DNA of 33,911 nt, from assembly GCA_027493375.1 (NCBI GenBank), contig JAPVWO010000135.1, positions 1 through 33,911 of the forward strand, in the 5' to 3' direction. This document shows positions 25,995-33,567 of the stretch, one piece after another (position 1 is the stretch's first letter; every line of letters begins with the position of its first letter). The position numbers and the translations under genes are program-made. This stretch comes from Candidatus Multivorans thiocomprendens. Its GTDB lineage: Bacteria > Acidobacteriota > Thermoanaerobaculia > Multivoradales > Multivoraceae. The notes under the pieces are model-generated. The model did not search any database, was not told the DNA's origin, and saw only the letters and a program-made list of their open reading frames with translations.

Positions 25995-25997
25995 ACT
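25992..25997 (+). promoter_or_regulatory. -10 element TAGACT before the CmcJ/NvfI-type gene
   Basis: TAGACT overlaps the amidohydrolase stop and ends 16 nt before the ATG at 26013. The same hexamer and flank (GTAGACTGCC) occur on the minus strand before the LLM gene at 4538-4543, which supports a promoter reading. Confidence 0.4.
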
Positions 25998-26012
25998 GCC
26001 CGGCGGACTTCC

Positions 26013-27260
26013 ATGGAGCGGACCAGCATGAGCGTGAATCAGGCCTACGTGCCGCCCCTGCAACTCACCAAGGGGCAGCCGCCGCCCGTCGCCGCGAACG
26101 GAGGCCTGTCCTACATGTCCTTCGACCGGGACGGGGACGCGGGAACCGCGGCGGCGACGGAGGCGACCTTCCGCCAGGTGGCGGAGGGGACGGAGAAGGA
26201 GTTCGCCGACATGCTCGACAACGCCCCTCCAGGGCCGATCGAGACGAAGTGGGGCCCCGGCTTTCGTCGCTACGGGGAGTGCCTCGAGTACATCCGGGCG
26301 AACAACATCGAAGCGCCTGAAGGCGGCTTGGCGCTGCCGCTGCGTTACTCGGCGCGCGAGGAGCCTTCGTACTCGATCGTCTCCTCCAACGCCCTCTGGC
26401 GGGACCCGGCGCGAAGAGCCGACGCGGAAGCGTTGCGCCGGTACGAGCGGGACATCGCGCGCGGATGCCTGTACTTCCCGCACGTGATGCGCGACGCGCG
26501 ACGAATCGAGGAGGTCTGCCCGGGGCTCAGGCCCGACAGCGCCGAGTGCATGGACAGGCTTGGCCTCTCGCTCGGACACTGCGAGTCCAGGTGCGAGAAC
26601 TTCTACGACGCGGCGGAGGTGGAGCGCGTGTTCTACCCGGAGATGGAGAAGCTCCTGCTCGAGTTCTTCCCGGACGCGACGGATGCGTTCGTGTACAACC
26701 ATGACGTGTTCGACAAGGACTACGAGGGAGACCGTACCGAGGATCAGGACAACAAGAACCCCGGTGTGAACGCCAACTACGCCAACCTCGTGCACAACGA
26801 CCTGAACGACAACAGCGGCCGCGTGCGCTGCCGCGAGCTGCTCACCAGGAATCTGCGGAACTTCGGCCGCGAGCAGCACTACACCGAAGAGCAGGCGGAC
26901 GCGAAGATGTCGAGGCGCTTCATGTCGATCAATCTCGCCAAGCCGATGGAGACCGTGCTCCAGAATCCCTTCGTGCTCTGCGCCTGGCCTTCTTTCGCCG
27001 ACCAGCCGTACATCACGAACTACCGCATCTACGATGACCGCGTGGGCGAGACCACCCGCTTCACCTACCGCCCGCACCACGAGTGGTACTGGTTTCCGCA
27101 TCAGACGCCCACCGAGGTGTCGATGCTCAAGTGCTACGACTCCGTCACGGACGGCTCCGTCTCGCGCTGGTCCTTCCACACTGCCTGCATCGACCCGACC
27201 GCGCCCGACGATGCTCCCTGCCGGAGGAACGTCGTGGTCCGGTCCTTCGTCTTCTTCTAG
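26013..27260 (+). CDS. CmcJ/NvfI family (TfdA-like) non-haem iron oxygenase
   Basis: 415 residues. The family core is clear: VHNDLNDNSGRVR with the H-x-D iron pair (His261, Asp263), ETVLQNPFVLCAWPSF (usually VWRP..PLALCD), HHEWYWFPHQTPTEVSMLK, and the distal SFHTACIDPTAPDDAPCRRN (His389) ending in VVVRSFVFF. Homologues include cephamycin CmcJ and fungal NvfI/AsaB, which modify secondary metabolites, but most bacterial members are uncharacterised. This protein has a larger central insert (about residues 100-230, with CESRCEN and KDYEGDRTEDQDNKN) than the usual 270-300-residue form. ATG 26028 (MSVNQAYV), preceded by GGAGCGG, is an alternative start. No biosynthetic cluster surrounds it. Confidence 0.8.
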   Translation: MERTSMSVNQAYVPPLQLTKGQPPPVAANGGLSYMSFDRDGDAGTAAATEATFRQVAEGTEKEFADMLDNAPPGPIETKWGPGFRRYGECLEYIRANNIEAPEGGLALPLRYSAREEPSYSIVSSNALWRDPARRADAEALRRYERDIARGCLYFPHVMRDARRIEEVCPGLRPDSAECMDRLGLSLGHCESRCENFYDAAEVERVFYPEMEKLLLEFFPDATDAFVYNHDVFDKDYEGDRTEDQDNKNPGVNANYANLVHNDLNDNSGRVRCRELLTRNLRNFGREQHYTEEQADAKMSRRFMSINLAKPMETVLQNPFVLCAWPSFADQPYITNYRIYDDRVGETTRFTYRPHHEWYWFPHQTPTEVSMLKCYDSVTDGSVSRWSFHTACIDPTAPDDAPCRRNVVVRSFVFF

Positions 27261-27289
27261 GTCGAGGAGGCTGCAGGCAGCGGAGGTGT

Positions 27290-28702
27290 CTACTTCGGCT
27301 GCAGCTGCGACAACTGCAGCGTCTGGCGCAACAGGACCCGATTGGCGACGGTCCGCAACTCGATCCGGATCGTCGGGTCGGCCTGGGTCCAGTCGATGTC
27401 CATGTAGCCGAAGTTCGGTTCGCGCGCAGCGCTGCCGACGCGGTGGCGGTTCGGCCCGATGGCGTCCCCGCGCCGGTTGAGCGAGCCGGTCGTGATGTCC
27501 CAGAGCGGATAGGGGAAGTCCGCGTCGAGGCGGGAAATGTCGGACCAGGGCGTGTTGCCGCTGAGCAGAATGACGCCGTTCGCTCCGGTGTTCCGAACGA
27601 GGGCCAGCAGTCGCTGCCGTTCGAGAGGCATGTTGGCCCAGCTCTCCCAGCCGGTGAACTCCATCACGAAGGGGATGCTGGTAACGATCAGCCGCAGGTC
27701 GGCGGGCTCGTGGAGTTCTTCTTCGAGCCAGCGCCACTGTTCCTCGCTGAGCATGCGAGCACGTTGGTGGTCGTTCGGCAGGTAGGGTCCCATGCCCCGC
27801 GCTGCACGGTTTGTCGCCTCGTCCGGCGATACGCGCCACAGTGGTCCCCGGTCGTAGCGGGTGTCGAGCAGAATGACCTGCAGGCGGCGTCCCGGCGGTC
27901 CGAAGCGCTGGGAGGCGTAGATGCCCTGCTGCCGGCGGCGTGGCGACCCGGGAGGCGCCTCCCAGAAATCCAGAAAGAGCTCCTTCGACTCGGCCCGCAT
28001 GGCGAACTCGGCGCCGGCATCCTCGTGGCCGAAGTCCAGGTCGTTCCATGTGGCCAGGAAACGGCTCTGCCGCCGCAACTCGTCGAAGCCCGGCTTGGCC
28101 GCCAGCTTCTCGTACTGGAGACGAAGCTCGAGCATGTCGTCGGTGCCCGCGAGGACGCTGTTGCCGAGCATCAGCATGAGCTGGGGCCTGAGCGCGAGTA
28201 CCGTGTCCCAGGCTGGCTGCGAGCGGTCCTGATCGGCGCCGGAGGCGAAGGCGATGCGGCTGACGACCTCGCGGGTGCGAGTATCGGCGGCCCGGCGTCG
28301 GCGGTGGAGCGACCAGACGAAGGCGCTGAGCGCGTCGAGGTCGCCCTCGTCGAGCTCCATGCCGCCGAGAGGCCACATTTCGTACTTGCCGCCGAAACGG
28401 CGCCCGGCGCCGTGGCGGAAGCCGGTTTCGATCGCCCCGCGAACGGCGGCAAGCGATCCGTCGCCGTGAAGCCACTCTTCGTCGGTAAGGTCGGGACCGC
28501 GGCGGTTGCCCTGACCCTCCCAGTGGTGGCAGACCGGACAGGTGCCGCCCCGGTAGATCACGGCGCCGCGTTCGATGGCGTCCGGGTCGGCAGCGGCGCC
28601 CAGGACGGGGCCGGCCGCCCAGGCGAGGACGACGACGGGGAGGACGCCGAGACGGAGAAACCGGCGCCGGCGGCGCCGGACATCTGACCCGATGCGCGGC
28701 AT
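27290..28702 (-). CDS. Exported cytochrome c-PhoD-like fusion, probable pseudoenzyme
   Basis: 470 residues. A basic N-terminus (RRRRRRFLR) and hydrophobic segment ending near residue 37 form a signal peptide. A single-haem cytochrome c domain follows (CPVCH, 55-59; possible axial Met in MWPLGGM). From residue 148 the chain is a PhoD-like phosphatase (PLALSO PhoD/PF09423 pattern): SRIAFASGADQD, LMLGNSVLAGT, FLATWNDLDFGHEDAGAEF, QVILLDTRYDRGPL, LSGNTPWSDISRL, NFGYMDIDW. Metal ligands expected in family motifs are replaced: SCA to SGA (Gly155), GDN to GNS (181-182), DDHDYG to NDLDFG (220-225), GDRH to GNTP (383-385). The fold is kept, so catalysis by the usual bimetal centre looks impossible. 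A sensing, binding or redox role is inference. A TACATT -10 ends 8 nt upstream. Confidence 0.85.
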   Translation of the reverse strand: MPRIGSDVRRRRRRFLRLGVLPVVVLAWAAGPVLGAAADPDAIERGAVIYRGGTCPVCHHWEGQGNRRGPDLTDEEWLHGDGSLAAVRGAIETGFRHGAGRRFGGKYEMWPLGGMELDEGDLDALSAFVWSLHRRRRAADTRTREVVSRIAFASGADQDRSQPAWDTVLALRPQLMLMLGNSVLAGTDDMLELRLQYEKLAAKPGFDELRRQSRFLATWNDLDFGHEDAGAEFAMRAESKELFLDFWEAPPGSPRRRQQGIYASQRFGPPGRRLQVILLDTRYDRGPLWRVSPDEATNRAARGMGPYLPNDHQRARMLSEEQWRWLEEELHEPADLRLIVTSIPFVMEFTGWESWANMPLERQRLLALVRNTGANGVILLSGNTPWSDISRLDADFPYPLWDITTGSLNRRGDAIGPNRHRVGSAAREPNFGYMDIDWTQADPTIRIELRTVANRVLLRQTLQLSQLQPK

Positions 28703-28709
28703 GCGCGGG

Positions 28710-28715
28710 AATGTA
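28710..28715 (-). promoter_or_regulatory. -10 element TACATT, predicted leaderless start
   Basis: Minus-strand GTTACATTCC with the hexamer ending 8 nt before the ATG at 28702 of the cytochrome-PhoD gene. The predicted transcript has essentially no leader. Confidence 0.45.
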
Positions 28716-28803
28716 ACGCACGAGCGGGCGCGGATCGCCTCGCGGGAAGTCGTTCCGAAGGTCGGGAGTTCACCAGGGCGGATTCACAAAGGGGAGCTCG
28801 GGG

Positions 28804-28809
28804 TATCGT
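28804..28809 (+). promoter_or_regulatory. -10 element TATCGT before the carbonic anhydrase remnant
   Basis: GGGTATCGTT with the hexamer ending 10 nt before the ATG at 28819. It forms a divergent pair with the promoter at 28710-28715. Confidence 0.4.
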
Positions 28810-28818
28810 TCCGCCCGG

Positions 28819-29257
28819 ATGTGTGGGAAGTTCAAGATACCCGAATGGGGCTATGAGGCGCACAACGGCCCGGCCGTCTGGGGGCAGATCGACCCGGTGT
28901 ACCAGGTGTGTTCCCTGGGACGGGAGCAGTCACCGATCGCCTTGAGTTGCGCCCGTCGTGAGAAGCTCGTGCCCGTCGGGTTCGACTACCGGTCGTCGCC
29001 GGCAACCATCGAGAACACCGGGCACTCGATCCAGGTCAACCCGGCTTCCGGCAACGGCATCGTTGTCGACGGAGTGCGATACGAGCTGGAGCAGTTCGAC
29101 TTTCACCACGCCGCCGTGTACGGAAGGCGTCGCCTGGATCGTCCTGACCGAGACGCTGACTCTGTCGGCCGGTCAGATCGAGGCCTTCGCGGCGATCTTC
29201 CCGAACGACTACCGGCCGGTGCAGCCGTTGGGTGAGCGCGTACTCGTTCGCGGTTGA
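28819..29257 (+). pseudogene. Alpha-carbonic anhydrase, internally deleted and frameshifted
   Basis: The first frame (28819 to about 29109) reads an alpha-CA N-terminus: WGYEAHNGPAVWGQIDP, GREQSPIAL, IENTGHSIQVNPASG and YELEQFDFHH. The next recognisable piece is in another frame, 29105-29257: TTPPCTEGVAWIVLTETLTL, then FPNDYRPVQPLGERVLVRG, which is the alpha-CA C-terminus. Roughly 80-100 residues between them are missing, including the third zinc histidine and the catalytic Glu/Thr region. The retained zinc motif also reads FDFHH where FHFH is expected, so one ligand is Asp. The two halves meet at a shared ACCAC (29105-29109). No signal peptide is visible, unlike most bacterial alpha-CAs. Not functional as read. 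Confidence 0.85.
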
Positions 29258-29272
29258 CGCCTCCGCGGCTTG

Positions 29273-29293
29273 CGGCCGGGCGACTCCCGGCCG
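29273..29293. terminator. 8-bp GC hairpin between convergent genes
   Basis: A perfect stem CGGCCGGG/CCCGGCCG (29273-29280 with 29286-29293, loop CGACT) in the 44-bp gap between the ends of the carbonic anhydrase remnant and the minus-strand Tm-1-like gene. It has no T-tract. Position matches the hairpin at 2287-2317, also between convergent gene ends. Confidence 0.4.
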
Positions 29294-29301
29294 GTGGGCC
29301 G

Positions 29302-30540
29302 CTAGTTTGCGTCGCGGACCAGCCTCAGCATGGCGTCGCTGACCGCGTGGGAGAAGCGCGGGTCGTTGATGTTCGCGTCGACCTCCGTGACAGGCACCGC
29401 ACGCCGCAGATTCTCGCGCAGGGCATGGAACAGCGCGTCGTCGGCGGCCGGGTCGTGGAACGGTCCGCCTGGCGCGGAGAGCGTGGAGACGCCGCCAAGC
29501 GGCAGGTAGACCTCGACCGGGCCGGTAGAGGCGTTGAGTTTGGCGGCGAGGACCTGACCGAGCTCCGCGGACTCCTCGCGCGACGTGCGCATCAGGGTCA
29601 TGTTGTCGCTCTGGTGGTGGAAGGTGCGGCCCGCGAATTCTTCCGGAACGGTGTCCCGGGCGAAGAAGCTGACCATGTCGAGGCAGCCGGGCACGACGAC
29701 GGCGGGCGTGCCGCTCCTGGCCGCCGCCTCCAGTCGCGACGGGCCGGCGGTACGTACGCCGCCGACGAGTTCGTCCGCGCATTCCGTGGTCGTCAGGTCG
29801 AGCACGCCGCGGACGAAACCGGCCTCGATCAGACTCTCCATCGTGCGGCCGCCGGCGCCCGTGGCCTGGAAGATGAGAACCTCGAGTCCCTCGGTCTCCA
29901 GTTGGCGCCGGCAGGCGTCCACGCAGGGGGTGGCGCTCCTGAACGTGGAGGCGGCGATCAGAGGACGGTCGTCGCCGCCTTCGATCTCGACCCTGGCCAT
30001 GGCGCAGATCGCCGCGGCGGCGCGGCTCAGGACCTGGCGGCTGATCCGGTTGATGCCGTCGATGTCGACGATCGACGGCACCATGACGATGTCCTTGACG
30101 CCGACGTAGCCGGAAGCGTCCCCGCCGGCCATGGTGGAGACCATGATCTTGGGTAGGCCGAGGGGCAGCGCGCGCATCGCGGTCGTCGCCATCGCCGTGC
30201 CGGCGCGGCCGCCCAGACCGACGATCGCGTCGAAGCTCTCCCGCCGGTAGCTGCGCCGGACGACCTCCTCGGCGCCGGAGGACATCGCCGCTATCGCGCG
30301 TTTGCGGTCGGCCGCCTGAGCCAGTTGCTCGACCTTCTCGCCGCCGGCGCAGGCGACCTCGCGGCGGCTCACGTCGGGAAGCCAGCTTCCGTCGAGTTCG
30401 GGTTCGCCGAGCACGCCGAGGTCGATGACGAACGCCCGGCAGCCCCGGTCGCGGACGATGCGGTCCACGAGATAGGAGGCTTCGCCGCCCTTCGTGTCGA
30501 GGGTTGCCAGGACGGCGATCGTGCAGGGCGCGTGGGGCAC
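29302..30540 (-). CDS. Tm-1-like / UPF0261 family ATP-binding protein
   Basis: 412 residues from a GTG at 30540. The N-terminal domain starts TIAVLATLDTKGGEASYLVD, the classic Tm-1/UPF0261 opening, and continues FDAIVGLGGRAGTAMATTAM and LGLPKIMVSTMAGGDASGYV. The C-terminal domain has FQATGAGGRTMESLIEAG, VVVPGCLDMVSFF and YLPLGGVSTLSAPGGPFHDP. The plant homologue Tm-1 binds ATP and blocks a viral replicase; bacterial members are mostly uncharacterised and often lie with TIM-barrel partners or small-molecule catabolic genes. No such partner is adjacent here. Length is normal (about 400). It has the best promoter in the window immediately upstream. Confidence 0.9.
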   Translation of the reverse strand: MPHAPCTIAVLATLDTKGGEASYLVDRIVRDRGCRAFVIDLGVLGEPELDGSWLPDVSRREVACAGGEKVEQLAQAADRKRAIAAMSSGAEEVVRRSYRRESFDAIVGLGGRAGTAMATTAMRALPLGLPKIMVSTMAGGDASGYVGVKDIVMVPSIVDIDGINRISRQVLSRAAAAICAMARVEIEGGDDRPLIAASTFRSATPCVDACRRQLETEGLEVLIFQATGAGGRTMESLIEAGFVRGVLDLTTTECADELVGGVRTAGPSRLEAAARSGTPAVVVPGCLDMVSFFARDTVPEEFAGRTFHHQSDNMTLMRTSREESAELGQVLAAKLNASTGPVEVYLPLGGVSTLSAPGGPFHDPAADDALFHALRENLRRAVPVTEVDANINDPRFSHAVSDAMLRLVRDAN

Positions 30541-30549
30541 AGCAGACCC

Positions 30550-30579
30550 ATCCTACGGAGGGGAGGCTCTCGAAGACAA
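30550..30579 (-). promoter_or_regulatory. Sigma-70-like promoter, TTGTCT-18-TAGGAT
   Basis: On the minus strand, TTGTCT (30574-30579) and TAGGAT (30550-30555) are separated by 18 bases. The -10 ends 10 nt before the GTG start of the Tm-1-like gene, so the mRNA would have at most a few untranslated bases. Confidence 0.55.
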
Positions 30580-30591
30580 GATCCCGGCGTG

Positions 30592-30597
30592 TAGGAT
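30592..30597 (+). promoter_or_regulatory. -10 element TAGGAT for the propeller-cytochrome gene
   Basis: GTGTAGGATCGG ends 31 nt before the ATG at 30628. The same hexamer serves the divergent Tm-1-like gene 37 bp away. No -35 is evident, and no strong ribosome site precedes the ATG. Confidence 0.4.
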
Positions 30598-30627
30598 CGG
30601 CGACCGCCCGCGCCACGAGAACCCTTC

Positions 30628-33567
30628 ATGAAGAACGCCGTCTCCCAGACTCTCGGCCTGGCACTGGCTCTTTGGCTGGCTCCCGCGCTCGGCGCCGGGG
30701 CGAACGCGCAGGAATTGATGCCCGACCACGACGCCTCTCGTCGGGAGCGGCTCGACTACGCGGGGGAGCGCTTCCGCACGCCGGACGGATTCGCCGTGGA
30801 ATCGGCGGCCGCGCCCGGCCTCTTCGGCTCGGTCGTCAACATGAGCTTCGACAGCGCGGGAAGGCCCTTGCTGGCGCTTGAGGGCGAAGGGTTGGCGCTG
30901 CTCGAGGACGCCGACGGCGACGGCCTGTACGACCGGCGCATCGACTTCGCGCCCCAGGTCGATACGGCCCATGGCCTGTACGTCATGGGGCCGGGCGACC
31001 TGCTCGTCCACGCGAACGGCCGCGGCCGGCTGGCCGAAGCGGCGGGAGTCGAGGGCAGGGCCGGCCGCAACGGCTCGGTCGACGACACCGGCCTCTACCG
31101 GCTGCGCGACACGGACGGCGATGACCTCGTCGATGCGGTCGAGCGGATCGCTCCCGCGAACGGCCGGATCCAGGAGCACGGACCGCACACGATCGCCCGC
31201 GGCCCCGACGGCGCCCTCTACGTCCTCTACGGCAACTACTCGGCGCCCGAGGTCGGGCTCGCGCCGACCTCGCCGCTGCGCGAGCTGCAGGAGGACCAGC
31301 TCCTGCCGCCGATCCTCGACCCGCGGGGCCATGCCAACAGCCTGCGCGCGCCGGGCGGCACGATCTACCGCCTCGACCTGGATACCAACACCTGGGAGCG
31401 GCTCTCGGGAGGCCTGCGCAACCCCTTCGATCTGGCGATCGGCGCCGCGGGGGAGATCTTCGCCTACGAGGCGGACATGGAGTGGGACCGCGGCTTGCCC
31501 TGGTTCCGGCCCACCCGGGTCGTCCACCTGATTCCCGCGGGCGACTACGGCTGGCGCACCGGGTCCGGCAAGATCGCGTTCCACGAGATCGACACGTTGC
31601 CCGGCGTGGTCGACCTCGGTCGGGGTTCGCCCGTGGGCGTCGCCTTCTACCACCACCACGCGTACCCGGCGAGATTCTCGGGCGCCTACTTCATGGGCGA
31701 CTGGTCGCGGGGCCGGATCCGGGTCCTGTTCCCGGAGCGGGCCGGCGCCACCTGGGCCGGGAAGGCCCACGACTTCGTCCTCGGCGAACCGCTGAACGTG
31801 ACGGACCTCGACGTTGGGCCGGACGGTTTCCTGTACTTCGCGACGGGCGGCCGGGGCACGTCTGGAGGTCTCTACCGGGTGACCCACGAGCTGGCGGGCG
31901 AGGCGGTCGAGACCACGGGCGCGGAAGCCGCCGTACGGCAGCCGATGCCTCGTTCCGGCTGGGGAAGGGAGGCCATCCGGCGCGCTCGCGGCGAGGCGGG
32001 CGCGGACTGGGCGCCGGAGCTGTGGGCGATCGTTCGCGACGCTGGACGAGAGCCGATCGACCGGATACGAGCGCTTGAACTGCTCCAGGTGCATGGCCCG
32101 CGGCCGACCCTGGAGGAAACGGCGGCGCTCCTCGACTCGGACGCGCCACTGGTGCGCGCGGCCGCCGTCGCGCTGCTCGGCGCGCACCCCTTCAGCCAGG
32201 TACAGGGACGCCTGCGCGCCGCGCTCACCGACCCGGACCCGCTGGTCGCCCGGCGGGCGGCCGAGTCCCTCGTGCGCTCGGGGCTCGATGTCCGCGCCCG
32301 CGGCATCGAGGTCGAAACCTCCGAGGCGCTCTACGGCCTGCTCGACCACCCCGACCGGTTCCTCCGCTACGCGGCGCGGGAAGCGATCCAGCGCATCCCG
32401 CATGGCTACTGGGTCGACCAGGCGTTCGTGGCCTCCCCCCGGCAGCGACCTCGCGGTTTCTTCGAGGCCGTGCTGGCGATGGTCTACAGCCTGGAGCACA
32501 GGATCGAGTACAACTTCCTGATGGGGGCATTGCTCCAGGTCGCGCGGGCCGACCTGGAGGTGGAGGCCGAACTCGACTTCCTGCGGACGATGGAGATCGC
32601 CTTCATTCGTGACCCGGCGCCCGACGCCCCGGGGCGCGACGAGGCGCGCGCCGGCCTGGGTCGGGCGCTGGTCGGCCGCTACCCGCACGCCGACGACCGC
32701 GTGAATCGCCAGCTCGAACGGCTGCTCGCGTACCTGCAGCCTGAGGGGGCGCTGGCGAAGATGGTCGTTCGTCTGGAAGAGGACCGGCGGGCTGAGGAGC
32801 GGATCCACACCGCCTACTGCCTGCGCGCGATGGACCGGCGCTGGACGCCGGAACTGCGCGGCCGGGTCGTGGCCTGGTTCGACGATGCCCGGGAGTTCCG
32901 GGGCGCCGCCAGCATGGAGGGCTACATCGACGCCATCTGGAACGACGTCCTGGATCGGTTCCCGGACGAGGAACGCGCGGCGGCCGAGGAGCGGCTCGAG
33001 GGTCAGCGGGCCGAGCGGGCGCGCCGCGCCGCCGCTTTGGTCACCGAGGTCGAGGGCGACCGGCAAGGCGGGAGCGACCTGGCCCAGATGAGCTTCAAGG
33101 AGCTCGCGGAGTACCTGGAGTACGACGTGATGGCCTACGAGCGCTACAACCCCGAGCGGGGCGAGCGGGTGTTCCACCGCGCGCGTTGCTCGGCCTGTCA
33201 CGTGTTCGGCGACATCGGCCGCGGCGGCGGCCCGGATCTCTCGACGGTCATCAGGCGCTTCCGGCGTGGCGAAGTCCTCGAGTCGATCATGTTCCCTTCG
33301 CGGGTCATCTCGGATCAGTACCAGGCGGTCGATGTCGAACTCGACGACGGCGGTCTGCACAGCGGGATGGTCGTCGAGGACACCGCCGAGCGGCTGACGC
33401 TGATCAACGCGAACGGCGACCGCCTCGATCTGGACAAGGTCCGCATCAGGAGCCGCGAACCGTCCGCGCTCTCGATCATGCCGGAGGGTTTGCTCGACAC
33501 GATGACCCTGAGCGACCTGGCCAGCCTGATCCGCTTCCTGGACGAGGGCGCGGACGGGGCGCCGTGA
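30628..33567 (+). CDS. Exported beta-propeller/HEAT/cytochrome c protein (PVC-type heme-binding dehydrogenase-like)
   Basis: 979 residues. Signal peptide ending ANAQ (about residue 28). Residues 50-430 form a GDH-like beta-propeller: VVNMSFDSAGRPLLALEGEG, HGPHTIARGPDGALYVLYGN, LSGGLRNPFDLAIGAAGEIF, GDYGWRTGSGKI, LDVGPDGFLYFATGGRG. A helical HEAT-like region (about 470-800) follows, for example LLDSDAPLVRAAAVALLGAH. The C-terminus has one haem site, CSACH (854-858), then the family tail VELDDGGLHSGMVVEDTAER and PSALSIMPEGLLDTMTLSDL. This architecture is typical of large families in Planctomycetota, Verrucomicrobiota and some Acidobacteriota, thought to oxidise sugars or similar compounds in the periplasm; substrate unproven. 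Intact and full-length. The stop overlaps the next gene's start. Confidence 0.88.
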   Translation: MKNAVSQTLGLALALWLAPALGAGANAQELMPDHDASRRERLDYAGERFRTPDGFAVESAAAPGLFGSVVNMSFDSAGRPLLALEGEGLALLEDADGDGLYDRRIDFAPQVDTAHGLYVMGPGDLLVHANGRGRLAEAAGVEGRAGRNGSVDDTGLYRLRDTDGDDLVDAVERIAPANGRIQEHGPHTIARGPDGALYVLYGNYSAPEVGLAPTSPLRELQEDQLLPPILDPRGHANSLRAPGGTIYRLDLDTNTWERLSGGLRNPFDLAIGAAGEIFAYEADMEWDRGLPWFRPTRVVHLIPAGDYGWRTGSGKIAFHEIDTLPGVVDLGRGSPVGVAFYHHHAYPARFSGAYFMGDWSRGRIRVLFPERAGATWAGKAHDFVLGEPLNVTDLDVGPDGFLYFATGGRGTSGGLYRVTHELAGEAVETTGAEAAVRQPMPRSGWGREAIRRARGEAGADWAPELWAIVRDAGREPIDRIRALELLQVHGPRPTLEETAALLDSDAPLVRAAAVALLGAHPFSQVQGRLRAALTDPDPLVARRAAESLVRSGLDVRARGIEVETSEALYGLLDHPDRFLRYAAREAIQRIPHGYWVDQAFVASPRQRPRGFFEAVLAMVYSLEHRIEYNFLMGALLQVARADLEVEAELDFLRTMEIAFIRDPAPDAPGRDEARAGLGRALVGRYPHADDRVNRQLERLLAYLQPEGALAKMVVRLEEDRRAEERIHTAYCLRAMDRRWTPELRGRVVAWFDDAREFRGAASMEGYIDAIWNDVLDRFPDEERAAAEERLEGQRAERARRAAALVTEVEGDRQGGSDLAQMSFKELAEYLEYDVMAYERYNPERGERVFHRARCSACHVFGDIGRGGGPDLSTVIRRFRRGEVLESIMFPSRVISDQYQAVDVELDDGGLHSGMVVEDTAERLTLINANGDRLDLDKVRIRSREPSALSIMPEGLLDTMTLSDLASLIRFLDEGADGAP

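Noticed and set aside
24849-28721. Open frame of 1290 codons antisense to the amidohydrolase and oxygenase and partly overlapping the PhoD-like gene
   Set aside because: It crosses three well-supported genes and has composition typical of GC shadow frames.
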